This document shows, one piece after another, positions 9,340 to 20,088 of a stretch of 64,000 nt of DNA. Made by a program: the position numbers and the translations under genes. Under the pieces are notes generated by a model. It saw only the letters and a program-made list of their open reading frames with translations, searched no databases and was not told the DNA's origin. Every line of letters starts with the position of its first letter. Positions within the stretch are counted from its first letter, which is position 1. The stretch is taken from the NCBI GenBank assembly GCA_016710115.1, contig JADJLN010000001.1, forward strand, positions 62,001-126,000, given 5' to 3'. Source of the DNA: Saprospiraceae bacterium (GTDB taxonomy: Bacteria; Bacteroidota; Bacteroidia; Chitinophagales; Saprospiraceae).

Positions 9340-9831
9340 ATGTCTGACGCAAACAATCCCAAACAACCTCACGGGATAGAATGGGAACATCCTTTTAGTC
9401 AAGAATTCCCCAGTCTTCCTTTCCAACCGATCTGGTTTCCGGTGGAATTTTTAGAAGCGTTCGATCATGCCTGTTCGCATTTGGATATTGATCATTTGGA
9501 AAATTACCTTTTCAGTGAAACCTATCTCAAGGATATCGACCGTCATGAATTCCTGAAACGCATGGAGCCCCTGTTCAGCTCAACCCTCGCCATCGGAGTA
9601 ACCTTGATGGATGCACATGCCGTATGGTGCACAACCTGTCATCGGGGTGTCGGGGGTATCCAGTTCAGGACACCAAAGGATGCAGAACCTCAGATGATCT
9701 GGGATTTTGCTTTTTTGTTTTATGTTGAAGAGGGGCAATTAGTAGGGATGGTCGTTTGTGATGGGGATCTCATTGACCATCCCCTTGGATGGCCAATTGA
9801 CGAACTGGATCAGGAAACTTTGTCAGTATGA
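9340..9831 (+). CDS. CxxC tandem paralogue 2, uncharacterised
   Basis: Second tandem copy, 163 residues, starting MSDANNPKQPHG four bases after the stop of copy 1. It shares the FLEAFDHACSHLDIDHL helix, YLFSETYLKDIDRHEFL, and the Cys motif WCTTCHRGVGGIQF with the same C-x2-C-x2-G-x2-G spacing. It has an extended N-terminus and C-terminus (LGWPIDELDQETLSV). Its last codons overlap the start of copy 3 by four bases (ATGA), so all three should be translated from one mRNA. An in-frame ATG at 9322 is an alternative start. Confidence 0.75.
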   Translation: MSDANNPKQPHGIEWEHPFSQEFPSLPFQPIWFPVEFLEAFDHACSHLDIDHLENYLFSETYLKDIDRHEFLKRMEPLFSSTLAIGVTLMDAHAVWCTTCHRGVGGIQFRTPKDAEPQMIWDFAFLFYVEEGQLVGMVVCDGDLIDHPLGWPIDELDQETLSV

Positions 9832-10256
9832 TTCTTGACCCAATCGACCCTTTGGGTGGCCCGGCCGCTATTGAGCTGATCTTTCCCGATCTGGAGGATC
9901 AGCCTGCTTCATTTGCGATCAATTTTATAAAGGCACTGGATCAAACATGCCGGAATCTCGATGCGCAGGTACTGGCCACTTTTCTGTTCAATGAGCCTTA
10001 TGTCGCTTCCATGGATCTGGTCCCTTTTCTCCGGGGTCTGGATACATTAATCTGGTATGCCAAAGAGGAGGGAGCCCATCAAATGATTCCCCGTCCGATA
10101 CGCTGTGCACATTGCAAGCCGGGAGTGGGCGGTGTTGCCTATACAGACCCCGCTATTCCGGAAGAAGAAGAGGTGGGTATCGCCTTTATTTTCGTCGAGG
10201 AGGAAGGTAAGTTGAAGGAAGTATTGGAGTGTCGGGCGGTTTGCCGGACAGCATGA
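9828..10256 (+). CDS. CxxC tandem paralogue 3, uncharacterised
   Basis: Third and shortest copy, 142 residues, overlapping copy 2 by four bases. It keeps the core FIKALDQTCRNLDAQVL, FLFNEPYVASMDLVPFL and the Cys motif RCAHCKPGVGGVAY, then an acidic EEEEVG stretch and FIFVEEEGKL. Divergence between the three copies is large while the Cys-Gly motif is fixed, which points to old duplication with functional constraint on the motif. No signal peptide. Confidence 0.75.
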   Translation: MILDPIDPLGGPAAIELIFPDLEDQPASFAINFIKALDQTCRNLDAQVLATFLFNEPYVASMDLVPFLRGLDTLIWYAKEEGAHQMIPRPIRCAHCKPGVGGVAYTDPAIPEEEEVGIAFIFVEEEGKLKEVLECRAVCRTA

Positions 10257-10658
10257 TAGAATAGACCCATTATATCCCTTACCGCTATTTCTGGTAATCT
10301 TCTGATTTCATACCAGATATGGCATTATCTGTCATATGCGAAATGCAATGACTTGGGCTCTCCAAAAGACAGATCTATTCTGATGAAATGGAAATGACGC
10401 TTTGGCAGGATCTCCCCTTAAGGAACACCTCTTTGTGAATAAATAATGATTCGTTTGGAAAAATACCCATGCATCGTATTTCCGTTCATTGGGTTAATCT
10501 ACCAATCCTTATCAAAAATATCCATTGCTTTTTATTGCCTTATATGACCAGGAATTTCACTTTAGATTCAAATCTCTACAGCCCCATTGGAATGTCAGTA
10601 TAGGTGAAATAGTAATTCCTGTAAAAATACAATTGACTATTAAAAAATATTATTTCAG
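10257..10658. other. Intergenic, AT-rich, promoter region of the adhesin
   Basis: About 400 AT-rich bases without a credible ORF on either strand. It presumably holds a terminator for the paralogue operon and the promoter of the exported adhesin. No clear hairpin or operator copy was found. Confidence 0.5.
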
Positions 10659-13600
10659 ATGAAAATTTGCCTGAATTTCATTTTCATTTTAATGACATTG
10701 ATGATTTTCATCAATGAGTCCATATCGCAAACCGATTGGTCTCTGAAGTTTTCCAGTCATTATCTAAAAATTCCAACATCATTGTCCTTCGAAAATCTTG
10801 ATGGCCTTTCCTATACACTTTGGGTAAACAGGTATAATGGCATTCAGGCAGGATGCTGCAATGGATATTTGATTGATTTTTCGGATGCCACCTGTGCAGC
10901 ATGCTATCCCGATAATAGGTATTTGTTAACTCAGCATTGGAATAATTGGGACTTCACTTATGAAGGGGCGAATTGTTCAAGCTGGTCAATAAGCTCACCG
11001 GCTCAGGGAATGGGGAGCCAATGGGTGTTCCTTGTTGTAACATTGGATGCGGCAGCTCAGAAGGAAAACTCTATGTGAACGGGCAATTGGCTGGTGAGGC
11101 AGATATCTGCGATCAGATTGATTTGGGTCCGGGAACAAATATTGGCAAGATAATGGCGAACCGGAATAATTATCTGGACAGGCCTACATCTGTAAATATT
11201 GATAAAGTTCGGATTTTTGACTATGCTCTTTCTTCCAGCCAGGTAACTGATCTTATGGAATGTGAGGACATTTTCAACAATACAGGTCTCATAGCTGGCT
11301 GGGATATGGATGAGGGGAGTGGGTCCATTACAGATGATATTTCGGGAAATGGCCACACTGCAGAATTGTCTGTCACCACATTATGGGATGATGATATTCC
11401 AATGACAGCATGCTGTATGTTGACAGCCACTGCCTCAGCGAACCCGCAAACGATTTGTTCCGGTGATACCTCGATTCTTGAAGTCAATATTACAAATGGA
11501 CAACCACCCTATACATACAATTGGTCCACTAATGAGACTGATCCAACCATATTGGTCAGTCCAGCTCAAACGACGACGTATTATGTAACAATCACTGATG
11601 ATGATAATTGCTCATTGAGCCTGGAAGTCACAGTTTATGTCAACCCGTTACCCTCAGCTTCTTCCAGCAACAACAGTCCAATCTGCAGTGGAAATACACT
11701 TAACCTGATGGCTTCTGGTGGGAATAATTATTCTGGTCTGGTCCGGAATGGGTTTAGTTCCAACCAGCAAAACCCAACTATCCTGAATGTAATGCTGGTT
11801 CATGTTGGAACGTATAGTGTCGAAGTAACGGATGGGAATGGTTGTTCAGCGACTACAACTACTGATGTTATTGTGAATGTCTCTCCCATAGGTACTGCTT
11901 TAAGTAATAGTCCTCTATGTAGCGGAAACTCGTTGACCCTATTTGCGACTGGGGGGACATCTTATGTCTGGGCAGGCCCGAATGGGTTCAGTTCCAACCA
12001 ACAGAACCCAACAATTCCAGATGCATTACCAATTCATTCTGGGACATACTCAGTAACCGTAACCAATGCAAGTGGCTGCATCCATGGGACATCCACAAAT
12101 GTGGTTGTTAACCAGACTCCAGTAGTTGCAAATAGCAGTAACAGTCCCATATGCTTCGCTGGAACACTGTTATTGAACGCAAGCGGAGGTGGAACATATA
12201 AGTGGGATGGGCCTAATGGCTTCAATTCTACTGAACAAAATCCAAGTATTCAAAATGTAGATTTGAACCATAGTGGAACCTATGCTGTAACAGTTACCAG
12301 CTCTCAAGGGTGTTCAGAAAGTGCTACTTCTTATGTGGAGGTGTATAAAAATCCCGAGCCAAAAATTACGGGCTCAATTACATTCTGCATAGGTGGATTT
12401 TCAATTCTCAATGGAGGATTTGGATATCAGAATTATCTATGGAATACTGGGGCTTCAACGGAGGATCTTTATGTAGATCAAGCGGGCACCTATTCAGTAA
12501 CTGTTACGGATGACAACGGATGTACCGGTACAGATGATATTTTGATTACAGTCGGTATGTTCTTAACTCCTGAGATATCGGGGGATTCTGTTCTTTGTGA
12601 CGGAGATACCAGTATACTGAATGCTGGAAGTGGATTTGCCTCCTACACCTGGAGTACGGGTGAAACCAGTCAGATTATCAATGTTACGAACAATGGCACC
12701 TATTCCGTGACGGTCACCGATGGAACTGGTTGTGAAGGGAATGACGAGATAGAGGTGATTGCTTCCTCTTCTACGAATGGAGTCGCTACATCGAATAGTC
12801 CGATCTGTATAGGCCAAACCATCCTGCTAATGGCAGCTGGAGGTACATCTTACTCCTGGAAAGGACCACAAGGATTTCAATCCAACACACAGAATCCAAT
12901 CATATCGAATGCTGGTGTAGGGGCATCAGGTACATATACAGTGATTGTTTCAAATGGAGGTTCTTGTTCTGATACCATTAGTATCCATGTCAATGTAGGG
13001 AATGGATATGCGTTGACAGCTAATGCAGATATCCCTCATTGTCCTGGAGATACCTTGTTCCTCTACGCATCTGGCGGAGCATCGTACTTATGGAGTGGAC
13101 CAGATAGTTTCACCTCCATTCTTCAGAATCCGTTCATCCCATTTGCTGGACTAGAGAACTCAGGAATGTATATCGTGACAGACACCAGCGCTCAGGGCTG
13201 TACCGTGAATGATACGGTGAATGTGTTCATCCCCTTTGGTCCTATACCAGAAATCACGGGTAATCTCTTTATCTGTAACGGGGAAGAAGCGACAATGGAT
13301 GCCGGTCCGGGTTTTGAAAGCTACTACTGGAGTAATGGTAAGCGAGGTAGAATAACGTCCACAGCAGAACCGGGGATCTATTGGGTCCTGGTCACGGGGG
13401 GTGACTGTTGTATCGGTGTTGATTCTGCGGAAGTGGTAGTTACAAACACTCTCAGCCCTAAGATCAAGGGAGCTACTACTGTTTGTATCGGGGAATTCAG
13501 CCTGTTAGATGCAGGGACTGGATACGATACCTACTTGTGGAGCACCGGAGACACACTCAGAGAGATCGTTGTGAATACCACAGGGGACTATAGTGTGACA

Positions 13601-14347
13601 GTCACTAACCTCGGTGGTTGTGTAGGAGCAGATACAGTTCACTTCACCGCATATACTTTCCCTCAGGTGACCTTTGCGTCAGACCCAGAGAGTTGTGTAG
13701 ATAGTTGTGATGGTCGATTAGAGATCGTACCCTCAGAAGCAGGATACACCTATGTGTGGTCCAATGGAGCTACATCTCAGGTGATCAATAACCTGTGTTC
13801 GGGAGTGTATCTGGTGACGATTACGAGTCCAGGAGGATGCTTCGCTGTACAGGGAAGTTATGTCGCTCCGGCACTACAGTTGAATGTCACTATCAATGAA
13901 GGATCCAATACCCTGATCGCTTTTCCAAGTGGTGGATCTCCACCATACTCCTATCTCTGGAATACGGGAGAAACGACTCAATCGGTACCACTGTCCCCCG
14001 GGTTGCATTCTGTGACGGTTACCGATGGTAAGGGATGTGAGCAGTCTGCTACTTTCTTGATCACCAATGTGAATGATGTGCAGGATCGAGGAACTGGTAT
14101 CATTCTGCACCCCAATCCAGCGGATGGTACGTTGATCCTGAGTCCGTTGAAAGGACAGACGTTTGAGGTAGATCTCACATTTCAGGTGTACAATTCAGTT
14201 GGAATTGCCATATCAGAAGGATCTATTCAGCGAGGTGATTCACCCATGAATCTGAATACATCACAATGGACTTCAGGCAGCTATATGGTGCAGGTGAGGT
14301 ACTCCAGTGGGGGTAGTGAAGTGATTCCAGTGGTAGTTGTACATTGA
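10659..14347 (+). CDS. T9SS-exported LamG / Ig-repeat surface protein (one frameshift)
   Basis: Large exported protein of about 1229 residues. After a signal peptide (LMTLMIFINESISQ) comes a LamG/concanavalin-like domain, split by a frameshift near 11055: VFLVVTLDAA continues in the other frame as SSEGKLYVNGQLAGE, then VRIFDYALSSSQV and GLIAGWDMDEGSG. Then follow about a dozen Ig-like repeats of two kinds: SNSPICSGNTLTL...GPNGFSSNQQNPTI...GTYSVTV units and YLWNTGAS...GTYSVTVTDDNGC units. The end is a T9SS type A sorting domain (GIILHPNPADGTLIL ... GSYMVQVRYSSGG), which directs passage through the type IX system and surface attachment. Likely an adhesin or polysaccharide-binding protein. Conserved Cys per repeat suggests disulphides. 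Confidence 0.88.
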
Positions 14348-14840
14348 GTATTTGATCAATTATTTGAGCGCAGGGAGAGTATAAAAAGAATTGTGATTGA
14401 CAATCAAGTGCTCTTAAAATTCAGTGTTGGATTAACCTTAATTCCGGTGTATTCTTTCAAAGTGATATCCACCAGCTGTGAATAATTGTGAATTCCCCAG
14501 TGCTCAAGGTGGGTTAGAAGATCTTCTTGGTATTGCACCTCCATGTATTCGGGCTTAACGTTTCATAGTCCCACGCCACTTTGGGTTACTGTAAATGACC
14601 TTGGAGTGTCGGGTAGCGTGCTAATAATAGTTTAATCTGGAAGATTTCTCATCTCACTCCTATTATCTATCAAATGCGCATCTGATTTTGCACCTGGTCT
14701 TCCATCCGGATCGTTTGATTGGGATTTCGACCATTGATTATCTGAATCTACCGTTTGAATTTATACCTCATTTAAATTATTGACTTCTGAATAAATTACT
14801 TCCTGAAAATGAGTTTTTTAATCTTTAGAAAAGCTTGGGT
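14348..14840. other. Intergenic, AT-rich, no gene seen
   Basis: Nearly 500 bases between the adhesin and the exported-protein operon. No ORF with protein character on either strand. The last 100 bases are very AT-rich and probably carry the operon promoter. Confidence 0.5.
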
Positions 14841-15673
14841 ATGAAAAATTTATTCTATTTCATTTTATTGATGCCATTGATTTTGGCTGGTCAAGATTCA
14901 AAATTTGATGAATTAGTACTTAAGGAGGATGAACCGGTTTCTGCTTTGCGGTCTGCCGAGAAAGAAAAGGTTGTGAACGAGAATTGCCAATATCTGAGCG
15001 CTGAGACCGCATGGAATGCTGAATTAAGTCAATTCAACGCTGATCAGTGCGGGTTGTATCAAAAGTATACTTCATTCTCCAAAGAAAATCTCTCCTGGAT
15101 AGATGAAGTGAAGCTGTCCACAGCACTGGATGATCCGACAGGAATGGAGGTCGAAGTTGTCACTTTTTATGATGAGAATGGCCGGAAGTAGAAGCACGAA
15201 CATTCCTTTCGTCCAGAATAGACATGTGTAAAGGCGAGGATAAGGCCACTTCCGCGAGAAATTGTGCCGCTTACTTCGGTCAATTAGCCTTGAACATGGG
15301 TGAGATGACAAAAGCGGGAGGTGATCTAGTCTCAAATTCCCCAGGTCTTTATTCAGGCCTTACCGAAGGGGTGACTGGTGAACTCAGGGAATTGAAACAA
15401 TCTCGGTCACCAGCGGCCATTGGTAAGGCGAAGGTTGTGAAACAGAATTTGGCAAGCATTGAGAAGTCGGCTACAAATACCAAAGCTGTTCTGCCAGGTC
15501 TGTTTGAGCTGATGTCGGAGGATATGAAAAGATCAATGGCGTCTCTAAAACGCTTCGCCAACTCGAAGAGGGATTATGATCAAGTTGAGAATGTGTCTTT
15601 GCTTGTGCACTGCCATAGCTGCCTGGCAGGTCTCTGCACAGGAGCTCACAAGGATCGGTGTGCCTTTATTTGA
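14841..15673 (+). CDS. Exported uncharacterised protein (frameshifted), operon start
   Basis: Signal peptide MKNLFYFILLMPLILAGQ, then a soluble helical protein. The first frame stops at 15191, but the sequence continues in the next frame as PEVEARTFLSSRIDMCKGED, so one base is wrong near 15180. The second part is Ala/Lys-rich and helical (AAYFGQLALNMGEM, GKAKVVKQNLASIEK, MKRSMASLKRFANS). The visible stop at 15673 lies inside the next gene; the true stop may be near 15579, overlapping the next ATG, if another indel is present. No family recognised. ATG 14841 is preferred to a TTG two codons upstream. Confidence 0.6.
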
Positions 15674-16389
15674 TTTCAAGGAAGACAATGCCCTCCATCT
15701 CGATAATCACGTTACAGAAGTTGTGATCGATCTGTTGCAAAAATCAGGACGATATCGAGTAGTCGATATGACCAGCGAAGAGCAGCGTCAGAAAGCTCTT
15801 GATCGTGCATCAGAAAACTACAAAGCTGACAATTGGCTGGATGCACATCGCGCACTGAATGCGGAGATTATTTTAGGTGGTGAGATTACCTCCATCAAAT
15901 TCGTTAAGAGCAATAGTTCGACGCAACCGGGATATCGAGCGGCGATCACCATGACTCTGAAATTGATCGACGTCGAATCTAGTGAGATCAAGGCGAGCGA
16001 ACACTTTATCAGCACAAAGAGTGAGCTCAGGCTTACCCCGGAAACGGCTCTGTCCGCTGCGATCAACAGTATCAGTCCGGATATCTTGCGTTTCTTTCGG
16101 GAGCATGTCAAGCAACAATTTGCTGTAGTCAAGATCAATGAGATCAAACGTGATCGAGTCACATCAGTTACGGTGCGAATTCCTGAAGCACTGGGAATCT
16201 CGCGAGGAGATAAATTTGGCACGGCTATTACGAAGAGCTTGTGGATGGGGCAGTCATACCGACGCCGATCGGGGGAATCTCGATCGATCAATATATCAGT
16301 CAGGATTACTGGATCGCCACGGTGAAAAAGGTGGCGACCGTTTGTACGCACTCAAAGAACAACTTGAATCCATCCGATGTACCGAATAG
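15576..16389 (+). CDS. CsgG/LpoB-like exported protein (frameshifted)
   Basis: Exported protein with signal peptide (CLCLCTAIAAWQVSAQ) and a CsgG/LpoB-like anticodon-binding-type fold: RIGVPLFDFKEDNALHLDNHVTEVVIDLLQKSGRYRVVD, split here as seen, then AEIILGGEITSIKFV and a MTLKLIDVESSEI strand. Such proteins sit at the periplasmic face of the outer membrane, as secretion-pore or synthase-activator components. The C-terminal third (GAVIPTPIGGISIDQY) is in another frame from about 16215, and a further shift in the A-run near 16325 leads to DRLYALKEQLESIRCTE with stop at 16389, overlapping the next ATG at 16377. Operon partners are DUF6175 and DUF6150 proteins. Confidence 0.7.
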
Positions 16390-16783
16390 TTTTTATTGCA
16401 TTGATGGTCCTCTGGCTGGCTGCAAGTCAGCCAGGATGGACGATAGTTTCAGCGACCTGAGGGCGACTGCGCAGGTATTGGAAGGATCAATGGTGGTTAA
16501 GTCATCCAAACAGATCAGGGATTGTGCTGGCTATTCCCGGGCTCGGATTTTGGACAAGTTGCTCTATCAGGGATTTGAAAATACTGCAGTATGGCGTCCA
16601 CAGGAGTTGAAGAAGGAATTGATCACTGAGGATGTGCGTCAGCGACTTGGACAGAATATCTATATCACTGGTGTACGGCAGGGAGAAAGAGGTCGGCAAT
16701 GCCACTGCCAATTTCAGGTTAACCTGGCAAGCATCCGTAAACAACTGGAACATGAAGGCGTCATTCCTGCTTTTGGCTATTAG
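16377..16783 (+). CDS. Small exported uncharacterised protein (frameshifted)
   Basis: Begins MYRIVFIALMVLWLAASQ, a clear signal peptide overlapping the previous gene's end. That frame stops at about 16460, while the protein-like sequence goes on in another frame: MDDSFSDLRATAQVLE, QIRDCAGYSRARILDKLL, ELITEDVRQRLGQNIYITG, ending at 16783. The restored product would be about 135 residues. The stop overlaps the next start at 16752. No family recognised; it belongs to the exported-protein operon by spacing. Confidence 0.55.
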
Positions 16784-17662
16784 TTTCTTGACAGGTATCC
16801 CTTCCGTGGAGGCACAGGAGGAGGTTCACCAGCCCAGGATACTGATCCTCCCATATACCGCCACTGGGCAAAATGCACTGGAAGAATATGAAACCAGTTT
16901 TGCCTATCGAACCGCCGTCACTGAAGTGGCCAGAGCAATGAATGATCGTGGATTCAGACCGGATGATCTTCAGGAAATATTAGCCCATGTCAAGGAGAAC
17001 GAAGCGATCAGCACATTACAGGGTGTCGCCTTTGACCCTATAGAACGCATTCTTCAATATTCTACTGCGGATATTCTCGTCCGCACCGAAGTGTATATCC
17101 ATACAGATGACAGCGGAGCGAATAGTGTACAGATCAATCTCCGAGCAGTGGATAAGGTCTCGTCAAAAGCCATGTATGCCATGAATTTTGATGCAACACC
17201 TCATTTTAAGACAGATGATTACGGTTACCTCGCCCGGCGGGCACTCACTGAGAGTGACCAGATCAGTCAGTTCATCGAGGGATTAAATGCCTCCTTTTCT
17301 GATGTTCGCCTCAACGGACGTTCAGTCTCCTGTATCATCGAGCGGGGAGATCTTTCACGCACATCACTGAGTGATGTTATGAATGAAGAGTATGATCTGC
17401 TGGCCGATATCCTCATAGATTGGGTCAGACTGCACGCTTTCAAGGGAAACTTCCGAGTCAGGACGAATACCGAGAATCAGCTCTATTTTGATGAGATCCG
17501 CATCCCTCTGCAGGATGAGGATGGCCGAAATGTACTTCCGGATGACTTTGCAGAGAGTTCAGAAAATACATTGGTCAGATCTGTTCGGATCATCTGGGTG
17601 AGCGGGTGCCTGTGCCCCGACCGGTTGTGAACAATGGGACCATTCGATTTATATTACCATGA
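16752..17662 (+). CDS. DUF6175 family exported protein (frameshift near 3' end)
   Basis: Starts MKASFLLLAISFLTG with a signal peptide ending about VEAQ. The mature part resembles the Bacteroidota DUF6175 family: PRILILPYTATGQN, VARAMNDRGFRPDDLQ, ILQYSTADILVRTEVYI, SVQINLRAVDKVSSKAM, VSCIIERGDLSRTSL and QLYFDEIRIPLQDEDGRNV. The open frame stops at 17630 in WVSGCLCPDRL, but the adjacent frame reads DHLGERVPVPRPVVNN and ends with TGA at 17660-17662, overlapping the next ATG by four bases. I therefore extend the gene across a shift near 17585. Molecular role unknown; association with CsgG/LpoB-like proteins suggests an envelope function. Confidence 0.72.
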
Positions 17663-18924
17663 GAGGATTACGTTATTTCTTGTTCCTGAGCCTGGTACTG
17701 CTGCTCACCGAGGGCAGCAGTCAGGAACCGGGTCAGATCGTTATTGGTCAGGGATCTGTAGTGGTCACATTTCTGGAGGGAGAAGCCGACATCCCAGCTA
17801 TTCGTGCTTTGATAGACCGTTCGATGTCCAAAACTGGAGTGGCCTATTCAACACATTCAGGAGCACAATTTGTGATCCAAACCCGCATTTCAGAAACCTA
17901 CCTGAACCAGGTGGATGTCAACGGCACATCCATGCTTGCCGCAGAACTGGATTTTTCCTTCTCCATCATGGATCGGCAAGGTGAACTGACCTTTGGATCA
18001 CTGACTATTCCGGTAAGAGAAAGCGGAGAATCGGAGACGATTCTGTTGCGGAATGCCGCACGGCAACTGCGTACCAGGGGTAAGGAGATCGAAGGACTGA
18101 TCCAAACCGCCAGATCGAATATCCTGAACTATTATCAGGAGCATTGTCAGGAGGTCATGGAATTGGCTCAACGCTACCTGGCGATGGAGAACGAGGATGA
18201 GTGTCTTCGGTTGACTGGTCAGATACCCTCTGGTGTTCCATGTTTTGACGATGCATCTGTCCTGATGACAAGGGCGTGGGAATCGCACCTCGAAAGAAAA
18301 TGTAAAACTTGGGTGCAGGAGGTTAGGATTCTGGCAGATCAGGGAGCGTATGATGAGGCATACGAAAAAGCCATGTTGCTGCCAACCAACAGCCGGTGCA
18401 GAGAGGAGGTCCGGGCTGTACTGGACTTTATTGCAAATGAAGCCTGTGAGAAATATCTGCTGCAGGCAAGCTTTTTTGCGAAAAGGATCTGGATCGCTGT
18501 GTGGATGCACTGGCATCACTGGAAACGGTCAGTGCAGACTGTGCGCAGCGAAACCCTACTTGAAAAACAAATGACCGCGCAGTTGGATGAGGCTTCTCAG
18601 CGGAAGTGGGCCTTTCGACAGCAACAGTACCAGGATCAAATATCAATGCAACAGGCAGAAGTGGATCGTGCCGATCGTCGTTTGGAGATCGAAGGGCGGC
18701 AGGCTATGAATGATCAGGACTATCGGATGAAGAAACTGGATACAGACGCCGAGATCAGGGCGAAGGAACTTGCGGTAGCTCCTGAACTTGAGAAATATCG
18801 CTCCCGAGTGGCCATTGCGCGTTCCAGAGATACGAGTCAGTTGGAGATCACCAGGGTCCGAGAAACGCGAAAAGCCTACCAGAGTCTGTTTCAAACAGTG
18901 GGCCAGATCAACAGCAGAAACTGA
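17659..18924 (+). CDS. Exported Cys-containing coiled-coil protein
   Basis: About 421 residues with a signal peptide (YFLFLSLVLLLTEGSSQ). The N-terminal domain (IVIGQGSVVVTFLEGEADIPAIRALIDRS, quoted in part) looks like another CsgG-like region. The middle holds repeated Cys-containing helical units resembling TPR-like hairpins (CRLTGQIPSGVPCFDDA-type and ADQGAYDEAYEKAM). The C-terminal 130 residues are a charged, coiled-coil stretch rich in Q, R and E. Between about 18478 and 18560 the better protein reading is in another frame (KDLDRCVDALASLE), so two compensating indels are likely. Translational coupling with the DUF6175 gene (ATGA overlap). No named family. Confidence 0.65.
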   Translation: MRGLRYFLFLSLVLLLTEGSSQEPGQIVIGQGSVVVTFLEGEADIPAIRALIDRSMSKTGVAYSTHSGAQFVIQTRISETYLNQVDVNGTSMLAAELDFSFSIMDRQGELTFGSLTIPVRESGESETILLRNAARQLRTRGKEIEGLIQTARSNILNYYQEHCQEVMELAQRYLAMENEDECLRLTGQIPSGVPCFDDASVLMTRAWESHLERKCKTWVQEVRILADQGAYDEAYEKAMLLPTNSRCREEVRAVLDFIANEACEKYLLQASFFAKRIWIAVWMHWHHWKRSVQTVRSETLLEKQMTAQLDEASQRKWAFRQQQYQDQISMQQAEVDRADRRLEIEGRQAMNDQDYRMKKLDTDAEIRAKELAVAPELEKYRSRVAIARSRDTSQLEITRVRETRKAYQSLFQTVGQINSRN

Positions 18925-18928
18925 TCTG

Positions 18929-19300
18929 ATGGGGACCTGTAGATCCGATGTTGGGACGCACCCGGGGATTTTACTGGTCTTACTTTTGGCACTATTTCTA
19001 GCGCCTGAATGGACTGGCGCACAGCGGATCTGGGTAGCTCAATATGTGCATCAGGCTGATTTGAAGGTATATGAAGTCGCATATCCACATCAGGCAGATC
19101 TGAAGGTCTACATCACAACAAATTCTTCCAGGGCAGGTCATCAACCGGGCTGGTGGTATTTGTGTCGCTATGCACATCAGGCCGACATCCGGATATTTCT
19201 GGTGCCTTATAGCCATTCCGCCGATGTCCGGATCTATTATGTATCCCATCCTCATCTTGCCGGATGGACGAATAATACTAAATGCTATCCTTCCAGGTAG
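18929..19300 (+). CDS. DUF6150 family exported protein
   Basis: About 123 residues. A hydrophobic signal (GILLVLLLALFLAPEWTGAQ) is followed by short repeats typical of DUF6150: WVAQYVHQADLKVYEV, HQADLKVYITT, HQADIRIFLVPY and HSADVRIYYVSH, then AGWTNNTKCY. Each unit pairs a beta strand with an (Q/S)AD(L/I/V)(K/R) turn. The ATG at 18929 comes just after the previous stop; longer in-frame sequence upstream overlaps the previous gene. It ends the exported-protein operon. Function unknown. Confidence 0.78.
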   Translation: MGTCRSDVGTHPGILLVLLLALFLAPEWTGAQRIWVAQYVHQADLKVYEVAYPHQADLKVYITTNSSRAGHQPGWWYLCRYAHQADIRIFLVPYSHSADVRIYYVSHPHLAGWTNNTKCYPSR

Positions 19301-19340
19301 ATATCTATCATTTTATTCAATATCCAAATAAGGTGTCATC

Positions 19341-19961
19341 ATGAATAGAGAGAAAAATATGAATTGGATCATTCAGGGGATTCATACACTTGAATCAGCT
19401 GACCTTTACAAGAAGATCCAATCGGGGCTTTATGCGTTGATCGGAATACTTCATCTGGGTTGCCCGGTTTACCTGCTGATCAAAGGGGCTGAGATCGGTA
19501 TGTTCGATTATCAGGATTCGTTGAGTGAACTAGTGACCAAAGAAATGGGATTCGGAATCCTGATCTGGCTGCTGGTTGCAGTTGCTTCCTGGTTGAATTT
19601 TCAATTCTGGATGCATCAATATCGACAGCTGGGTCAACTTGTAAACGTTGACCATGATTTTATAGCCACTCCACTGATCTCACATTTAATTCAGGTGCTT
19701 GGAATATGGTTGGGCGTGAATTTGGCCATTGTGGGTACCATCGTCAGTATACTACTGTTGGGCATGTACGAAGAATTGCAATTTCCATTTTTTGGATCGG
19801 ACGAGGCTTTTGAAGAAAGAATTGTATTGATCATTTTCATGAACCCGGTTTTGGGTTATTCCATTATTCTGATCACCCGGTTCCTGGCAGAGCAATTGCG
19901 TGGGATTACAACAATTGCTTTTCATGCCGCTCAATTGTCTCATGGCCTAAAGGGAATGTAA
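19341..19961 (+). CDS. Uncharacterised membrane protein, 206 aa
   Basis: Inner-membrane protein with about four transmembrane segments: IQSGLYALIGILHLGCPVYL, MGFGILIWLLVAVASWL, IWLGVNLAIVGTIVSILLLG and IIFMNPVLGYSIILI (approximate). A short cytoplasmic N-terminus precedes them. No family recognised. It is separated by 40 bases from the DUF6150 gene and followed by a hairpin, so it may close that operon. Met7 (MNW) is an alternative start. Confidence 0.7.
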   Translation: MNREKNMNWIIQGIHTLESADLYKKIQSGLYALIGILHLGCPVYLLIKGAEIGMFDYQDSLSELVTKEMGFGILIWLLVAVASWLNFQFWMHQYRQLGQLVNVDHDFIATPLISHLIQVLGIWLGVNLAIVGTIVSILLLGMYEELQFPFFGSDEAFEERIVLIIFMNPVLGYSIILITRFLAEQLRGITTIAFHAAQLSHGLKGM

Positions 19962-19980
19962 CTCCGGACTCTACCGGAGT
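19961..19980 (+). terminator. Hairpin at gene end, possible terminator
   Basis: ACTCCGG, six-base loop, CCGGAGT: a perfect 7-bp GC-rich stem that begins in the TAA of the preceding membrane-protein gene. There is no long T-run after it, so intrinsic termination is plausible but not certain. Confidence 0.45.
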
Positions 19981-20088
19981 CATCTGAAATGGTCTCCATC
20001 TGAATCTTCAGACACTTTGCCTTGCTGCAATATGAAAATGACACTGAGTTTTAATTTTACGTACTTTAATGTGTTTGAGTGATTCCTC

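Noticed and set aside
14348..14840. Possible RNA gene in the intergenic space
   Set aside because: No tRNA-like cloverleaf, no strong hairpin or conserved motif visible by eye.
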